From the NCBI GenBank assembly GCA_016193385.1, contig JACPSF010000321.1, positions 1 to 17,339 of the forward strand: DNA of 17,339 bases, written 5' to 3'. Positions 1 to 6,592 of the stretch are shown here, in pieces (within the stretch, counting starts at the first letter, position 1; each line of letters begins with the position of its first letter). The position numbers and the translations under genes were made by a program. The notes beneath the pieces are model-generated. The model was given only the letters and a program-made list of their open reading frames with translations, ran no database searches and was not told the origin of the DNA. The stretch is from Deltaproteobacteria bacterium (GTDB lineage Bacteria > Desulfobacterota_B > Binatia > UBA9968).

Positions 1-119
1 AAATGGACTTGCCAGATCAGGAGGCAAAGAGGTAGAACAACCTGGTCTCGGGCTCTATCCGTTGGCCGGTTTTGACCTGACCACCATTGGCCGGTTTTGA
101 AGTGACCACTGAGGCTACA
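1..119. mobile_element. Terminal segment of an IS21-family-like insertion sequence
   Basis: Two adjacent 25-bp repeats containing TTGGCCGGTTTTGA and GTGACCAC/CTGACCAC occupy positions 62-111. From memory, multiple terminal repeats with the AAAACCGGCCA core are typical of IS21-family (istA/istB) ends. Read inward on the other strand, the boundary would begin TGTAGCCTCAGTGGTCAC at position 119, giving the TG...CA end of that family. Directly to the right the reading frame of an AbiEi-like protein opens without its normal N-terminus, which fits an insertion boundary near 119-120. The transposase genes lie outside the window. Positions 1-61 hold no recognisable coding sequence; a short frame ends with a stop at 33-35. 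The family assignment is from pattern memory and the exact end is an estimate. Confidence 0.6.
62..111. repeat. Two tandem 25-bp terminal repeats of the IS end
   Basis: Copies at 62-86 and 87-111 share TTGGCCGGTTTTGA followed by a GACCAC block, differing at a few bases. In IS21-type elements such subterminal repeats serve as transposase (IstA) binding sites; that role is inferred here. Confidence 0.7.
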
Positions 120-120
120 A

Positions 121-831
121 TTCCTACTAAAAAAGACAAAACTCCACGAAATCACACTTAAGTTCCCTTCCGGTATCCGAGTGTTTTACACCTGGGGCGA
201 GCTACCAATTCACCAGCTCGCCCTGTCGCTAAACCCAAAATCTTTTTTTTCTCATTTGACCGCATTACATTTACATGGGCTAGTAACGGCGACTCCAAAA
301 ATCATATATATAAACTCAGAGCAGGACCAGAAACCTAAAGGTCAGGTTCTCGAACAAGCTAGGATAGATCAAGCTTTCCAGCGACCCGCCAGAATCTCCA
401 GGAACATTGCACAGCACAAAAACTACAAGTTTTGCCTCGTGAACGGGATGTATACTGGGCAGCTCGGAGTCATTCATGTTGAGAAACCCGGCATTGGAAA
501 AGTTGGTGTTACTGATCTTGAAAGGACTCTTATAGACATAACTGTGCGACCGGTATATTCAGGTGGCGTTTTTCAGGTACTAAGAACCTTTAGAAAGCTC
601 AGAGGAAGCGTGTCGGTTGCAAAGATAGCCAATATGTTAGGAGAAATCGACTACGTTTATCCCTACCATCAGGCAATCGGCTTCTATATGGAAAAAGCTG
701 GCTACGAGAAAAATTCGCTAGATTTGCTTAAACACTTTGGCTTGAAGTATGATTTCTATTTGACGCATCAAATGGAAGAACCGGAATTCTCAAACGAGTG
801 GAGGATATTTTTTCCTCACGGACTTAAATAA
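121..831 (+). pseudogene. AbiEi-type (type IV toxin-antitoxin) antitoxin, 5' end removed by an IS
   Basis: The open frame runs from position 106 to the TAA at 829-831. It makes protein that looks coding well before the first GTG at 181, including a stretch LHEITLKFPSGIR that continues smoothly into the later sequence. The body carries segments I recognise from AbiEi-type antitoxins: TDLERTLIDITVRP, then YPYHQAIGFYMEKAGY, then YDFYLTH and a closing EWRIFFP. In AbiE systems this protein is a repressor and antitoxin for a nucleotidyltransferase toxin (AbiEii). The N-terminal winged-helix part is missing, and an IS21-like end sits exactly where it should be. No AbiEii partner is visible downstream. 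The gene is visibly more AT-rich than its neighbours, suggesting transfer. A GTG-started remnant from 181 could still be translated, but function is doubtful. Confidence 0.7.
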
Positions 832-1330
832 TTCCCATTCTACTTTTTGCCTTAAGCGGGAAAGAGCACACCTTTTTTCAGGCAGGTTCCGATAAAAAAG
901 GTCGTAGAAACCTTCGAGGGAATTATCGTCTAAAATTGTCCAGACTCATTTCTTTTGGAGCAGCCGTTAAGGGCTGGCGACAAGCTTGTGAAAGCAAGGG
1001 CTTTGAATAGCTGTTCGCTGGCAGAAACTTTGTCTCCGCTTTCATGATCCGCCCAGCCCATTTCTACTCGGAAGGCGATCCTCGCAATGCTAGCAAAGAC
1101 TTCATCCGGGAGTGAATTAACCAGCTCAAAGCCACGCTCGGCGTAACTCTTGACCTTGTCCCATGACTGACTTTTAGATGAAGCTATGATTGCTCGCCTC
1201 AAAGCAAAGCTTTTCCAGGAGGTTGGTGAGGGAAATGGCCCGTCATCGCCAGAGGCCGCTTGATGGGGGGAGAAGGAAGCGAGGTCTTTAGTTGGGTTTT
1301 GTGAGGGCAAAGGCAGTCTGAAGGGACGAA
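832..1330. other. Gene-poor stretch between the antitoxin remnant and the toxin-antitoxin cluster
   Basis: No convincing gene lies here. A perfect 9-bp inverted repeat (ACCTTTTTT at 870-878, AAAAAAGGT at 894-902, 15-base loop) follows the antitoxin remnant; it is AT-rich and not a classic terminator. On the minus strand an open frame covers 930-1397 (155 codons). Its only full-length start is a TTG lying on the ribosome binding site of the opposite gene, and its first third reads like non-coding sequence. The part corresponding to 930-1170, with SWDKVKSYAERGFELVNSLPDE, has a helical look and could be the decayed end of an unknown gene. I do not call it a CDS. Confidence 0.4.
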
Positions 1331-1368
1331 CAGGAGCCACATGACAATACAGGAGCCACATGACAATA
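1331..1368. repeat. Perfect 19-bp tandem duplication upstream of the UPF0175 gene
   Basis: CAGGAGCCACATGACAATA is present at 1331-1349 and again, base for base, at 1350-1368. Each copy contains an ATGACA that can act as a -35 box; only the second is correctly spaced from the putative -10 box at 1383-1388. Confidence 0.9.
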
Positions 1369-1388
1369 TCCCGCGATTCTGGCAAAAT
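1360..1388 (+). promoter_or_regulatory. Putative sigma-70-type promoter of the UPF0175/DUF3368 pair
   Basis: ATGACA (1360-1365) and CAAAAT (1383-1388) match the -35 and -10 consensus at 5/6 and 4/6 positions with a 17-bp spacer. They lie 20 bp before the start codon and next to the strong ribosome binding site AAGGAGG. The tandem repeat overlapping it would be a natural place for autoregulation. Prediction from motif and position only. Confidence 0.4.
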
Positions 1389-1408
1389 AGGTTTCAAGGA
1401 GGTTGTTT

Positions 1409-1660
1409 ATGAGCGAGATTACACTGTCGATCCCCGATGAGGCCTTGCTAGCTCTCAAGGTCAATCCAGATCAAATGGGCGCTGAGTTACGCCTGGCAGC
1501 AGCCGTCAAGCTATACGAACTCGGTCGCATTTCCTCTGGCGCCGCGGCGAAGCTTGCGGGAGTGCCGAGAACAGTGTTCTTAACGAAGCTCGCCGATTAC
1601 GGTGTGGACACCTTCAGGCTGACCGAAGAGGAGCTTCAACAAGAGACCCGCCTTGGCTGA
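1409..1660 (+). CDS. UPF0175 family protein, probable antitoxin
   Basis: An 83-residue protein beginning MSEITLSIPDE. ATG 1409 is preferred because AAGGAGG sits at 1396-1402, six bases upstream; an in-frame TTG at 1403 would overlap the space after that site. The family pattern is clear: an N-terminal beta strand (ITLSIPDEAL), then a helical part ELRLAAAVKLYELGRISSGAAAKLAGVPRTVF with a helix-turn-helix-like unit at about residues 40-60, then a tail (GVDTFRLTEEEL). UPF0175 genes typically sit just before a DUF3368 PIN-like gene, as here, and the pair is regarded as a toxin-antitoxin module. The stop overlaps the start of the next gene by 8 bp, so translation is probably coupled. It likely binds DNA and represses its own promoter; this is inferred. 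Confidence 0.85.
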   Translation: MSEITLSIPDEALLALKVNPDQMGAELRLAAAVKLYELGRISSGAAAKLAGVPRTVFLTKLADYGVDTFRLTEEELQQETRLG

Positions 1661-2144
1661 AATTATTTGCAACACGTCCCCCTTGCAGTACCTTCATCAA
1701 ATGGGGGCATTGCATCTCCTTCCTGCGCTAGTCAAGACGATCACTGTGCCTCCCTCTGTCAAACAAGAACTGGACATTGGCCGGAGGCTGGGTCTGAATC
1801 TTCCCGATCTTGAGGGTCTAGGCTGGGTAGTCTTCAGCCGCCCGTCTAGTTCGATTGCGCTTCCATTGGTAACCGACCTAGGACCTGGCGAGAGAGAAGT
1901 GCTCGCCCTAGCGCTGGAAACGCCTGATTCCGTTTGCGTTCTTGATGATGCGCTCGCTCGCCAGGTAGCCAAAACCCTACAGCTTCGCATTACGGGGACG
2001 CTTGGGGTTCTCATTGACGCCAAGCGGGCGGGAATTATTCCGGCTGTCCGGCCGCTTCTTGATCAACTCCAAAGCCTTGGGTTCAGACTCGCGCCTCGTA
2101 CCCGGGCCGCAGTGCTTAAGCTAACCGGGGAGTCTGAGGGTTAA
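1653..2144 (+). CDS. DUF3368 PIN-like protein, probable toxin ribonuclease
   Basis: A 163-residue protein that begins at TTG 1653 inside the end of the UPF0175 gene; no ATG or GTG precedes the conserved N-terminal strand. The N-terminus IICNTSPLQYL matches the first strand of DUF3368 proteins, where the first acidic PIN residue is often Asn. It continues with a helix, then VPPSVKQEL with an acidic residue, the LGPGEREVLALALE block (about residues 76-89), and VCVLDDALARQVAKTLQLRITGTLGVLIDAKRAG (about 94-127), which contains the DD pair and the TGT loop. PIN-domain toxins are Mg-dependent RNases. The partner antitoxin directly upstream supports a type II module. Family identity is firm; RNase activity is inferred. 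Confidence 0.85.
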   Translation: MAEIICNTSPLQYLHQMGALHLLPALVKTITVPPSVKQELDIGRRLGLNLPDLEGLGWVVFSRPSSSIALPLVTDLGPGEREVLALALETPDSVCVLDDALARQVAKTLQLRITGTLGVLIDAKRAGIIPAVRPLLDQLQSLGFRLAPRTRAAVLKLTGESEG

Positions 2145-2178
2145 GATGGCGCAGTCTTGCCGAAAACAAGGAAGCGAT

Positions 2179-2442
2179 ATGCGAAAAAGTAAGAGTTCAG
2201 TCTCGAAAGCTCGTTCGTACGCGGAAATCGGAGAGTTTTGGGAGGTGCACGACTTGAGCGACTTCTGGGCCAAGACCAGGAAGGTCAAGTTTGACGTGGA
2301 TATTCAATCCGAGGTCACCTACTACCCCATAGAACGGGACCTCTCCGATAAGATCCAGGCTCTGGCTCGCAAGCGGGGTGTTTCCTCCGACACCCTCGTC
2401 AATCTATGGCTGGAGCAAAAGGTCAAGGAACAGGCGTCGTGA
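2179..2442 (+). CDS. CopG-type antitoxin (CopG_antitoxin family), no visible toxin
   Basis: An 87-residue protein. ATG 2179 is chosen over ATG 2146 because AAGGAAG (2168-2174) is placed correctly for it and the extra 11 residues look random. After a basic leader (MRKSKSSVSKARSYAE), the segment EIGEFWEVHDLSDFWAKT, then VDIQSEVTYYPIERDLSDKIQALARKRGVSSDTLVNLWLEQKV, matches the CopG antitoxin family often paired with BrnT- or RelE-type toxins. The C-terminal half should form the ribbon-helix-helix that binds DNA. It follows the PIN-like gene by 34 bp. No BrnT or RelE homologue is adjacent on either side, so it may be an orphan, or its partner may be one of the neighbours. Confidence 0.8.
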   Translation: MRKSKSSVSKARSYAEIGEFWEVHDLSDFWAKTRKVKFDVDIQSEVTYYPIERDLSDKIQALARKRGVSSDTLVNLWLEQKVKEQAS

Positions 2443-2536
2443 AGTATACGATTGCGAGGTCTGGACTTGCTTTCTCGACAATCTCGCCGATTTTCGTTAC
2501 TCGAAGGACTGCCTCGTTGGACAGGAGGAGGCAATT

Positions 2537-2764
2537 ATGGCCCTAGCTGAAATACAAGACTATTTGAAGCTTGTGCCTGTGGTTAAGAAGGCTCCGCAGG
2601 GCTATATGTGGGTCTCTTATGACGACGGGGCCGACGTGCTTTACATCAATTTCAAAAAGCCTAGCCACGCAACGGACAGCGAGTTGACCGACGAGGATGT
2701 AATAATCCGCTACGAAGGGGACGAAGTGATCGGGCTGACCGTCCTCCATGCCAGCAGACGCTGA
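2537..2764 (+). CDS. DUF2283 domain protein
   Basis: A 75-residue protein starting at ATG 2537 with a strong AGGAGGAGG at 2523-2531. The frame is open much further upstream, but that part reads as out-of-frame noise from the CopG gene. The family hallmark is YDDGADVLYINFKKP (about residues 29-43), followed by DEDVIIRYEGDEVIGLTVLHASRR. DUF2283 proteins are small, probably all-beta. They are often found beside DUF4258 proteins in toxin-antitoxin-like pairs, though a function has not been settled to my knowledge. No DUF4258 gene is recognisable here. The gene lies 94 bp after the CopG gene and 21 bp before the DprA-like gene, so all three could be one transcript. Confidence 0.8.
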   Translation: MALAEIQDYLKLVPVVKKAPQGYMWVSYDDGADVLYINFKKPSHATDSELTDEDVIIRYEGDEVIGLTVLHASRR

Positions 2765-2785
2765 AACGATCCACAAGCCTGGCTC

Positions 2786-3430
2786 ATGGATCAAACCCGC
2801 TTGGACCGGAGCGACGCTGCTTACCCCACTGCTTTAAATCGTTATCTCGGGAAAGATGCACCTCCGTCTATCGCTGCGCTAGGCAACCTAGAGATTCTGG
2901 CTCACCATAAGCTGGCCCTTTTCTGTTCAGTTAAGTGTCCTGGCAAGCTGATCTTGCAAAGTCATGATCTCGCCCACGCATTGGTGGGGGCTGGAGTAAC
3001 TGTTATTGGAGGGTTTCATTCGCCGGTCGAAAAGGAATGTCTCAGAATTCTGCTTCGTGGCAGCCAACCAGTGATCATCTGCCCGGCACGGAGCCTCACT
3101 AAGCTGCGGATTCCGAAGCAACTGAAGAAACCCCTAGACGAAGGCCGCCTACTTTTTCTTTCATCGTTCCCCGACAACCGACACCGCTCCGACATCCAAA
3201 TGTCCCTTTACCGGAACCGCTTTGTCGCGGCTTTGGCCGACCGGGTCTTGATCCCCTACGCCGGACCGTCGAGTAAGACCGAACAGTTTTGCCGAGAGAT
3301 TCTGGCCTGGAATAAGCCTGTTCACACCTTCAGCCACACCTCAAATGAAAAACTAGTCGCCCTAGGCGCCAGGTCACTAACGCCTGGCGAGGAAGTTGAA
3401 ATTACACTGCGCTCTCTCGAACGAAGCTAA
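2786..3430 (+). CDS. Short DprA/Smf-like Rossmann-fold protein
   Basis: A 214-residue protein starting at ATG 2786 with only a weak ribosome binding site. From about residue 25 it reads as a DprA/Smf (LOG-type) nucleotide-binding fold: PPSIAALGNLEIL, then VIGGFHSPVEKECLRILLRG and PVIICPARSL, then GRLLFLSSF and YRNRFVAALADRVLIPYAGPSSKTE, then NKPVHTF. DprA loads RecA on incoming single-stranded DNA during transformation. This form lacks the SAM and winged-helix domains of full-length DprA and is the short kind seen scattered in accessory regions. Its role is therefore uncertain: nucleotide-signal binding, DNA protection, or a link to the adjacent toxin-antitoxin-like genes are all possible. 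It is the last plus-strand gene before a convergent intergenic region. Confidence 0.7.
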   Translation: MDQTRLDRSDAAYPTALNRYLGKDAPPSIAALGNLEILAHHKLALFCSVKCPGKLILQSHDLAHALVGAGVTVIGGFHSPVEKECLRILLRGSQPVIICPARSLTKLRIPKQLKKPLDEGRLLFLSSFPDNRHRSDIQMSLYRNRFVAALADRVLIPYAGPSSKTEQFCREILAWNKPVHTFSHTSNEKLVALGARSLTPGEEVEITLRSLERS

Positions 3431-3610
3431 GATTCGATTGATTTCTCCTTCAACTCAATCCTGCGATATCCGATTGTCAGAATTGCCGGATCAGGCTCGG
3501 TTCAATTACGAGCGGATGCTTGATCTTGAAAGCTGCCTTTTTGAGGCGACGAGCGCCGAAAGCGGAGCCCGTCTGTGATTTATCCCAGCCGCATGTTTTG
3601 TACCACGATG

Positions 3611-3631
3611 CCCAAGGCAAGACGCCCTGGG
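3611..3631. terminator. Small hairpin between convergent genes
   Basis: CCCAAGGC (3611-3618) and GCCCTGGG (3624-3631) pair at 7 of 8 positions around a 5-base loop. It lies between the end of the DprA-like gene and the end of cbtA. There is no T-run on either side, so a role in termination is only a guess from position. Confidence 0.25.
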
Positions 3632-3656
3632 TTACCGCAAGGCCGATCACTGAGGG

Positions 3657-3719
3657 GCTCGATTCGTTCAGTCGGCTCAAGACGTCTTGAACGACTTGAA
3701 CTGTTCGAACGGCTCGAAC
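3657..3719. repeat. Array of seven 9-bp units with half-palindromic layout (copy A)
   Basis: Read on the plus strand, the units start at 3657, 3666, 3675, 3684, 3693, 3702 and 3711. The first three resemble GYTCAAGNC and the last four GNCTTGAAC/NNNTCGAAC, the reverse-complement form, so the whole folds back on itself around 3683/3684 (CAAGACGTCTTG). It ends on the first base of the cbtA stop codon complement. A second array with the same period, length and orientation lies between gyrB and gyrA. I know no named family with certainty. On position it could terminate or stabilise the cobalamin-operon transcript. Confidence 0.8.
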
Positions 3720-4414
3720 TATTCCTTTTTGGCCAGCCAGCCGACCAGTCCGGCCAGACTCCCCCAAAAGACGAGATGCCCGGTGAGCGAGAGCGCGCGG
3801 AACTCACGGATCAGCTCGGCGGGGATGTGGCTTTGCTCCGAGACTGTCGGCAGGGCGATGAAGACGGCGACGAGAAACGCACCGTAAATCCCCAGGCCGA
3901 TCGGCCAGGCCAGGCGTCCGGCGCGGCGCAGATAAGTGTTCAAGAGTAAGACCAGGATGACCCCCAGAACGGCCAATCCCATCGATGTCAGGAAGAGTTC
4001 CTGCCTGCGGCCGATGGTGTCCGGGTTGCCCACTCCGGGAGGATTCGCCGGATATTTCAAGAATGGAAAGATGGCCACTGACCAACCCAAGGTTGAGGCC
4101 AGTAAAAAGCTGCGCTTGGCATGCGACCAGGCGGGAAAATAACTCCGCGTAAGATAAACGAGACCGCCCAGCAAAAGCGCCCAACCCAGCCCATAGAGTA
4201 AAAATCCGAGGACCAAGCCCGCTCGTTGAGCCGGGCGAGCGACGACGGGCTCGGCAGGCGGGCGGGTCGAGGCTGCCTTCGAGCTTTGCTCGATGGCGAT
4301 GGCTCGGTCGATTAGGGGCTCAGTCCAAAAGAAGTGGAACCCGCCCGCCAAGGCTCCTGCGAGGAGGCCTGAGATTAGGGCAGGCTTTAGGATCGCAAGA
4401 AGCGACCTCCCCAT
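3719..4414 (-). CDS. cbtA: CbtA, cobalt transporter subunit
   Basis: A 231-residue membrane protein; ATG 4414 is used, with a GTG immediately before it (4417) as an alternative. Recognisable CbtA features are an N-terminal membrane helix (LLAGALAGGFHFFWTEPLIDRAIAIE), the block GFLLYGLGWALLLGGLVYL, the central FLKYPANPPGVGNPDTIGRRQELFL, and further hydrophobic segments. About five membrane helices can be read. CbtA and CbtB are predicted to form a cobalt uptake system controlled by cobalamin riboswitches. Here the gene is the last of the minus-strand corrinoid locus, 94 bp after cbtB, and fits supply of cobalt for cobamide biosynthesis. No good ribosome binding site is visible. Transport activity is inferred from family and context. 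Confidence 0.85.
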   Translation of the reverse strand: MGRSLLAILKPALISGLLAGALAGGFHFFWTEPLIDRAIAIEQSSKAASTRPPAEPVVARPAQRAGLVLGFLLYGLGWALLLGGLVYLTRSYFPAWSHAKRSFLLASTLGWSVAIFPFLKYPANPPGVGNPDTIGRRQELFLTSMGLAVLGVILVLLLNTYLRRAGRLAWPIGLGIYGAFLVAVFIALPTVSEQSHIPAELIREFRALSLTGHLVFWGSLAGLVGWLAKKE

Positions 4415-4508
4415 CACAGTGGAGTCCCACCAGTTGGTAGTCGGCAGTAAACAGGAGGCAGCAGCGCTGGCTCAGCTCGGTCAAGGCCCCCTGCTTACCG
4501 CCTTCTGG

Positions 4509-4709
4509 TTAATGGCATGGGAAGCCTGCGGCGTGGCGGGCGTCGTGAAAGGCTTCATGGAAGAAATCGAGGTCGAACGCGGCCGGGCCTCGGAACCACG
4601 AGAACAGAAATCCCTGATCGAGGGCCAGCACGTAGAGCACGAAGAGCCCGAGTAGGATCAGGCCCGCAAAAACCCATTCCTCACCAGGAGTCCGAACGGT
4701 CGCTTCCAT
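4509..4709 (-). CDS. cbtB: CbtB, small cobalt transporter subunit
   Basis: A 66-residue protein with one membrane helix (EWVFAGLILLGLFVLYVLALDQG, about residues 11-33) and the diagnostic His-rich tail HEAFHDARHAAGFPCH, whose four histidines and cysteine are likely metal ligands. ATG 4709 has a good GGAGG five bases upstream. Length is normal for CbtB, which precedes CbtA in this metal transporter pair. It lies 72 bp after the btuD stop, on the same strand, with no promoter or riboswitch of its own that I can see. It is therefore probably read from the cobalamin operon. Confidence 0.9.
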   Translation of the reverse strand: MEATVRTPGEEWVFAGLILLGLFVLYVLALDQGFLFSWFRGPAAFDLDFFHEAFHDARHAAGFPCH

Positions 4710-4781
4710 AAGTGCCTCCGCCTAACCGCTGCTTTCTACGATGCTCTTTAGCTTCAAAGCCGCCGTTTTGCAAGCGAATTT

Positions 4782-5558
4782 CTATGGGCATAGAAAGATT
4801 TGTGGTCTTTCGTCTGAGCCGTCCCGCCGAACTCGAACTTGAATCCCGTATACCTCTCGTATGGTTTCTTCCGTCAGAACATCTCTCGCCGCGCCGTCGC
4901 AGTAAATCTTTCCCCGGCTGAGCATCACCAGACGCGGGAAGAAAAGCGACGCGAGGTTCAGGTCATGGAGAGCGGCGACGATCGTCAACCTGCGCTCGCG
5001 ATTGAGTCGCCGCATGAGCTCGAAAACTCGAACCTGGTGTTTGAGATCGAGAAAGGCCGCCGGCTCGTCGAGCAAAAGGATTTCCGGCTCTTGGGCGAGG
5101 GCCCGAGCGATCATCACCCGCTGCTTCTCTCCCCCGCTCAGCTCGTGGAGATAGCGGTCGGCAAGGGACGATGTCTCGGTCGCTTCCATGCTCTTTCGCG
5201 CCGCCTCCAGGTCCCTCTCGCCCTCGAGGCCGAATGGGTTGTGATGGCTCGCTCTTCCCATCAAGACGATTTCGGCCACGGTGAAGGGAAAATTGACCTG
5301 GCTCTCTTGAGGCACCACGGCAAAGATCCGGCTCAGCTCCCTCTTTCCATAGGTTCGGATATCCCTTCCGTTCAGTTTGACCTCTCCGCTTCCGGTCAAG
5401 ACCCCCGAAAGAATCTTCAGCAGCGTCGTCTTTCCTGAACCGTTGGGGCCCAGGAGTCCAACTACCTCGCCTTTCTCGACCGAGAGCGATACGCCGTCGA
5501 GCACGAGCCTCTCGTTATAGGCAAACTCCAGATTATTGGTTTGAACGGCGAGACTCAT
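4782..5558 (-). CDS. btuD: Corrinoid ABC transporter ATP-binding protein BtuD
   Basis: A 258-residue ABC ATPase. All motifs are present: Walker A GPNGSGKTT (37-45), Q-loop at Gln84, signature LSGGEKQR (140-147), Walker B ILLLDEP (160-166), D-loop (FLD, 169-171) and the switch His198 (ALHDLN). Length and sequence fit the FecE/BtuD group that powers import of iron chelates and cobalamin. Two copies would bind the BtuC dimer on the cytoplasmic side. Its ATG overlaps the btuC stop by 4 bp (ATGA), so translation is coupled. The cobalamin substrate is assigned from the surrounding cobUTS, btuB and riboswitches, since the ATPase alone cannot distinguish corrinoid from siderophore import. Confidence 0.9.
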   Translation of the reverse strand: MSLAVQTNNLEFAYNERLVLDGVSLSVEKGEVVGLLGPNGSGKTTLLKILSGVLTGSGEVKLNGRDIRTYGKRELSRIFAVVPQESQVNFPFTVAEIVLMGRASHHNPFGLEGERDLEAARKSMEATETSSLADRYLHELSGGEKQRVMIARALAQEPEILLLDEPAAFLDLKHQVRVFELMRRLNRERRLTIVAALHDLNLASLFFPRLVMLSRGKIYCDGAARDVLTEETIREVYGIQVRVRRDGSDERPQIFLCP

Positions 5559-6592
5559 AGACCCAACTTGTTTCTTCCTTCACGGTAGAGGAGAAAAAGA
5601 AAAAAAGGGCCGCCGACGAACGCCGTGATGATTCCCACCGGAAGCTCCGCAGGCGCGAGCAAGGTGCGAGCGAGCGTATCGGCCCAACTCAGGAAAATCC
5701 CGCCGGCCAGAAACGAGGCGGGCAGCAACAGCCGGTGGTCGCTACCGACGATCAGGCGCATGACATGCGGAATCATCAGCCCGACGAAGCCGATCATGCC
5801 GCTTACGGAGACCATGGCGCCGATCATCAACGAGGAAGCGACAAAAATCTGCCGCTGGACCGCGCCGGTCTCCACGCCCAGCTGCATGGCCGCCTCTTCA
5901 CCGAGAGTGATGAGATTAAGCGGCAGGCCTTTCGTCCAAAGCCAGAGAAAACCTAAAACGACGTAGGCCCAGATGAAAGCCACGGTGAGATAGGCGCGGG
6001 TGGACAGGCTGCCCATGAGCCAGAATAGAAGACCCTGAGCTTGGTAAAAATCAACAATGGAATTGAGAAACATGATCAGCGCCGCGACGAAGGAGTTGAA
6101 GATCACGCCGGAGAGCAGAAGGTGATACGGGTGGAGGCGCCCGTGAAACAGCGAGAAGCGATAAACCGAGACCATGCTCAACAGGGCGCCGAGAAACGCC
6201 GCCAGAGGGACCCAAGAGATTTCGCCGAGAAGTCCGCCGGCGATGGGCAGAAGCCAGTTGGGAAAAAAGATCAATCCCAAAATCCCGCCTAAAGAGGCGC
6301 CTCCGGAAACTCCGAGCATCTGAGGACAGGCGAGCGGGTTGCGCAACAGGGCCTGGAGCACGACGCCGCAAGCGGCCATGCCGCCGCCGATCGCGACTCC
6401 TAAAAATACGCGGGGAAGGCGAGTACGAAAGAGGATCTCGGAATTTGGATCGGGGGAAAAAAGGTTTTCGAAGGCGCGCCAAAGATCAAGCGGCACGGGG
6501 CCGAGAAGAGAACAGCCGATGACCGAGATGATGAGAAGCAGGAAAAGGATTCCGTTGACCTGGATCATTTTTCTACGGTTTAGGACTTTCAC
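5555..6592 (-). CDS. btuC: Corrinoid ABC transporter permease BtuC (FecCD family)
   Basis: A 345-residue polytopic membrane protein of the FecCD family. Hallmarks are LFRTRLPRVFLGVAIGGGMAACGVVLQALLRNPLACPQMLGVSGGASLG near the N-terminus and the cytoplasmic coupling region GMIGFVGLMIPHVMRLIVGSDHRLLLPAS near the C-terminus. About ten helices are expected. I chose GTG 6592 because GGGAG sits five bases upstream and the start gives a basic tail before the first helix; ATG 6604 and ATG 6568 (just after the btuF stop) are alternatives. The gene overlaps btuF at its start and btuD at its end. It forms the translocation channel in the inner membrane. Confidence 0.88.
   Translation of the reverse strand: MKVLNRRKMIQVNGILFLLLIISVIGCSLLGPVPLDLWRAFENLFSPDPNSEILFRTRLPRVFLGVAIGGGMAACGVVLQALLRNPLACPQMLGVSGGASLGGILGLIFFPNWLLPIAGGLLGEISWVPLAAFLGALLSMVSVYRFSLFHGRLHPYHLLLSGVIFNSFVAALIMFLNSIVDFYQAQGLLFWLMGSLSTRAYLTVAFIWAYVVLGFLWLWTKGLPLNLITLGEEAAMQLGVETGAVQRQIFVASSLMIGAMVSVSGMIGFVGLMIPHVMRLIVGSDHRLLLPASFLAGGIFLSWADTLARTLLAPAELPVGIITAFVGGPFFLFLLYREGRNKLGL

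Noticed and set aside
870..902. Terminator after the AbiEi remnant
   Set aside because: The inverted repeat is perfect but made of A/T runs with the T-run in the first arm, which is not a rho-independent terminator on the plus strand.
930..1397. 155-codon minus-strand open frame
   Set aside because: Its only full-length start is a TTG on the opposite gene's ribosome binding site, and the first third has a non-coding look. The last part may be a decayed gene end, but no family is recognisable.
3657..3719. CRISPR array
   Set aside because: The 9-bp units are contiguous without spacers and degenerate, so neither this nor the array at 16088 is CRISPR.
3477..3767. Minus-strand frame crossing the convergent intergenic region (also a plus-strand frame at 3575-3949)
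   Set aside because: They overlap the 3' end of cbtA and translate the 9-bp array into low-complexity Ser/Arg/Leu/Glu runs. No domain pattern, start context or ribosome binding site.
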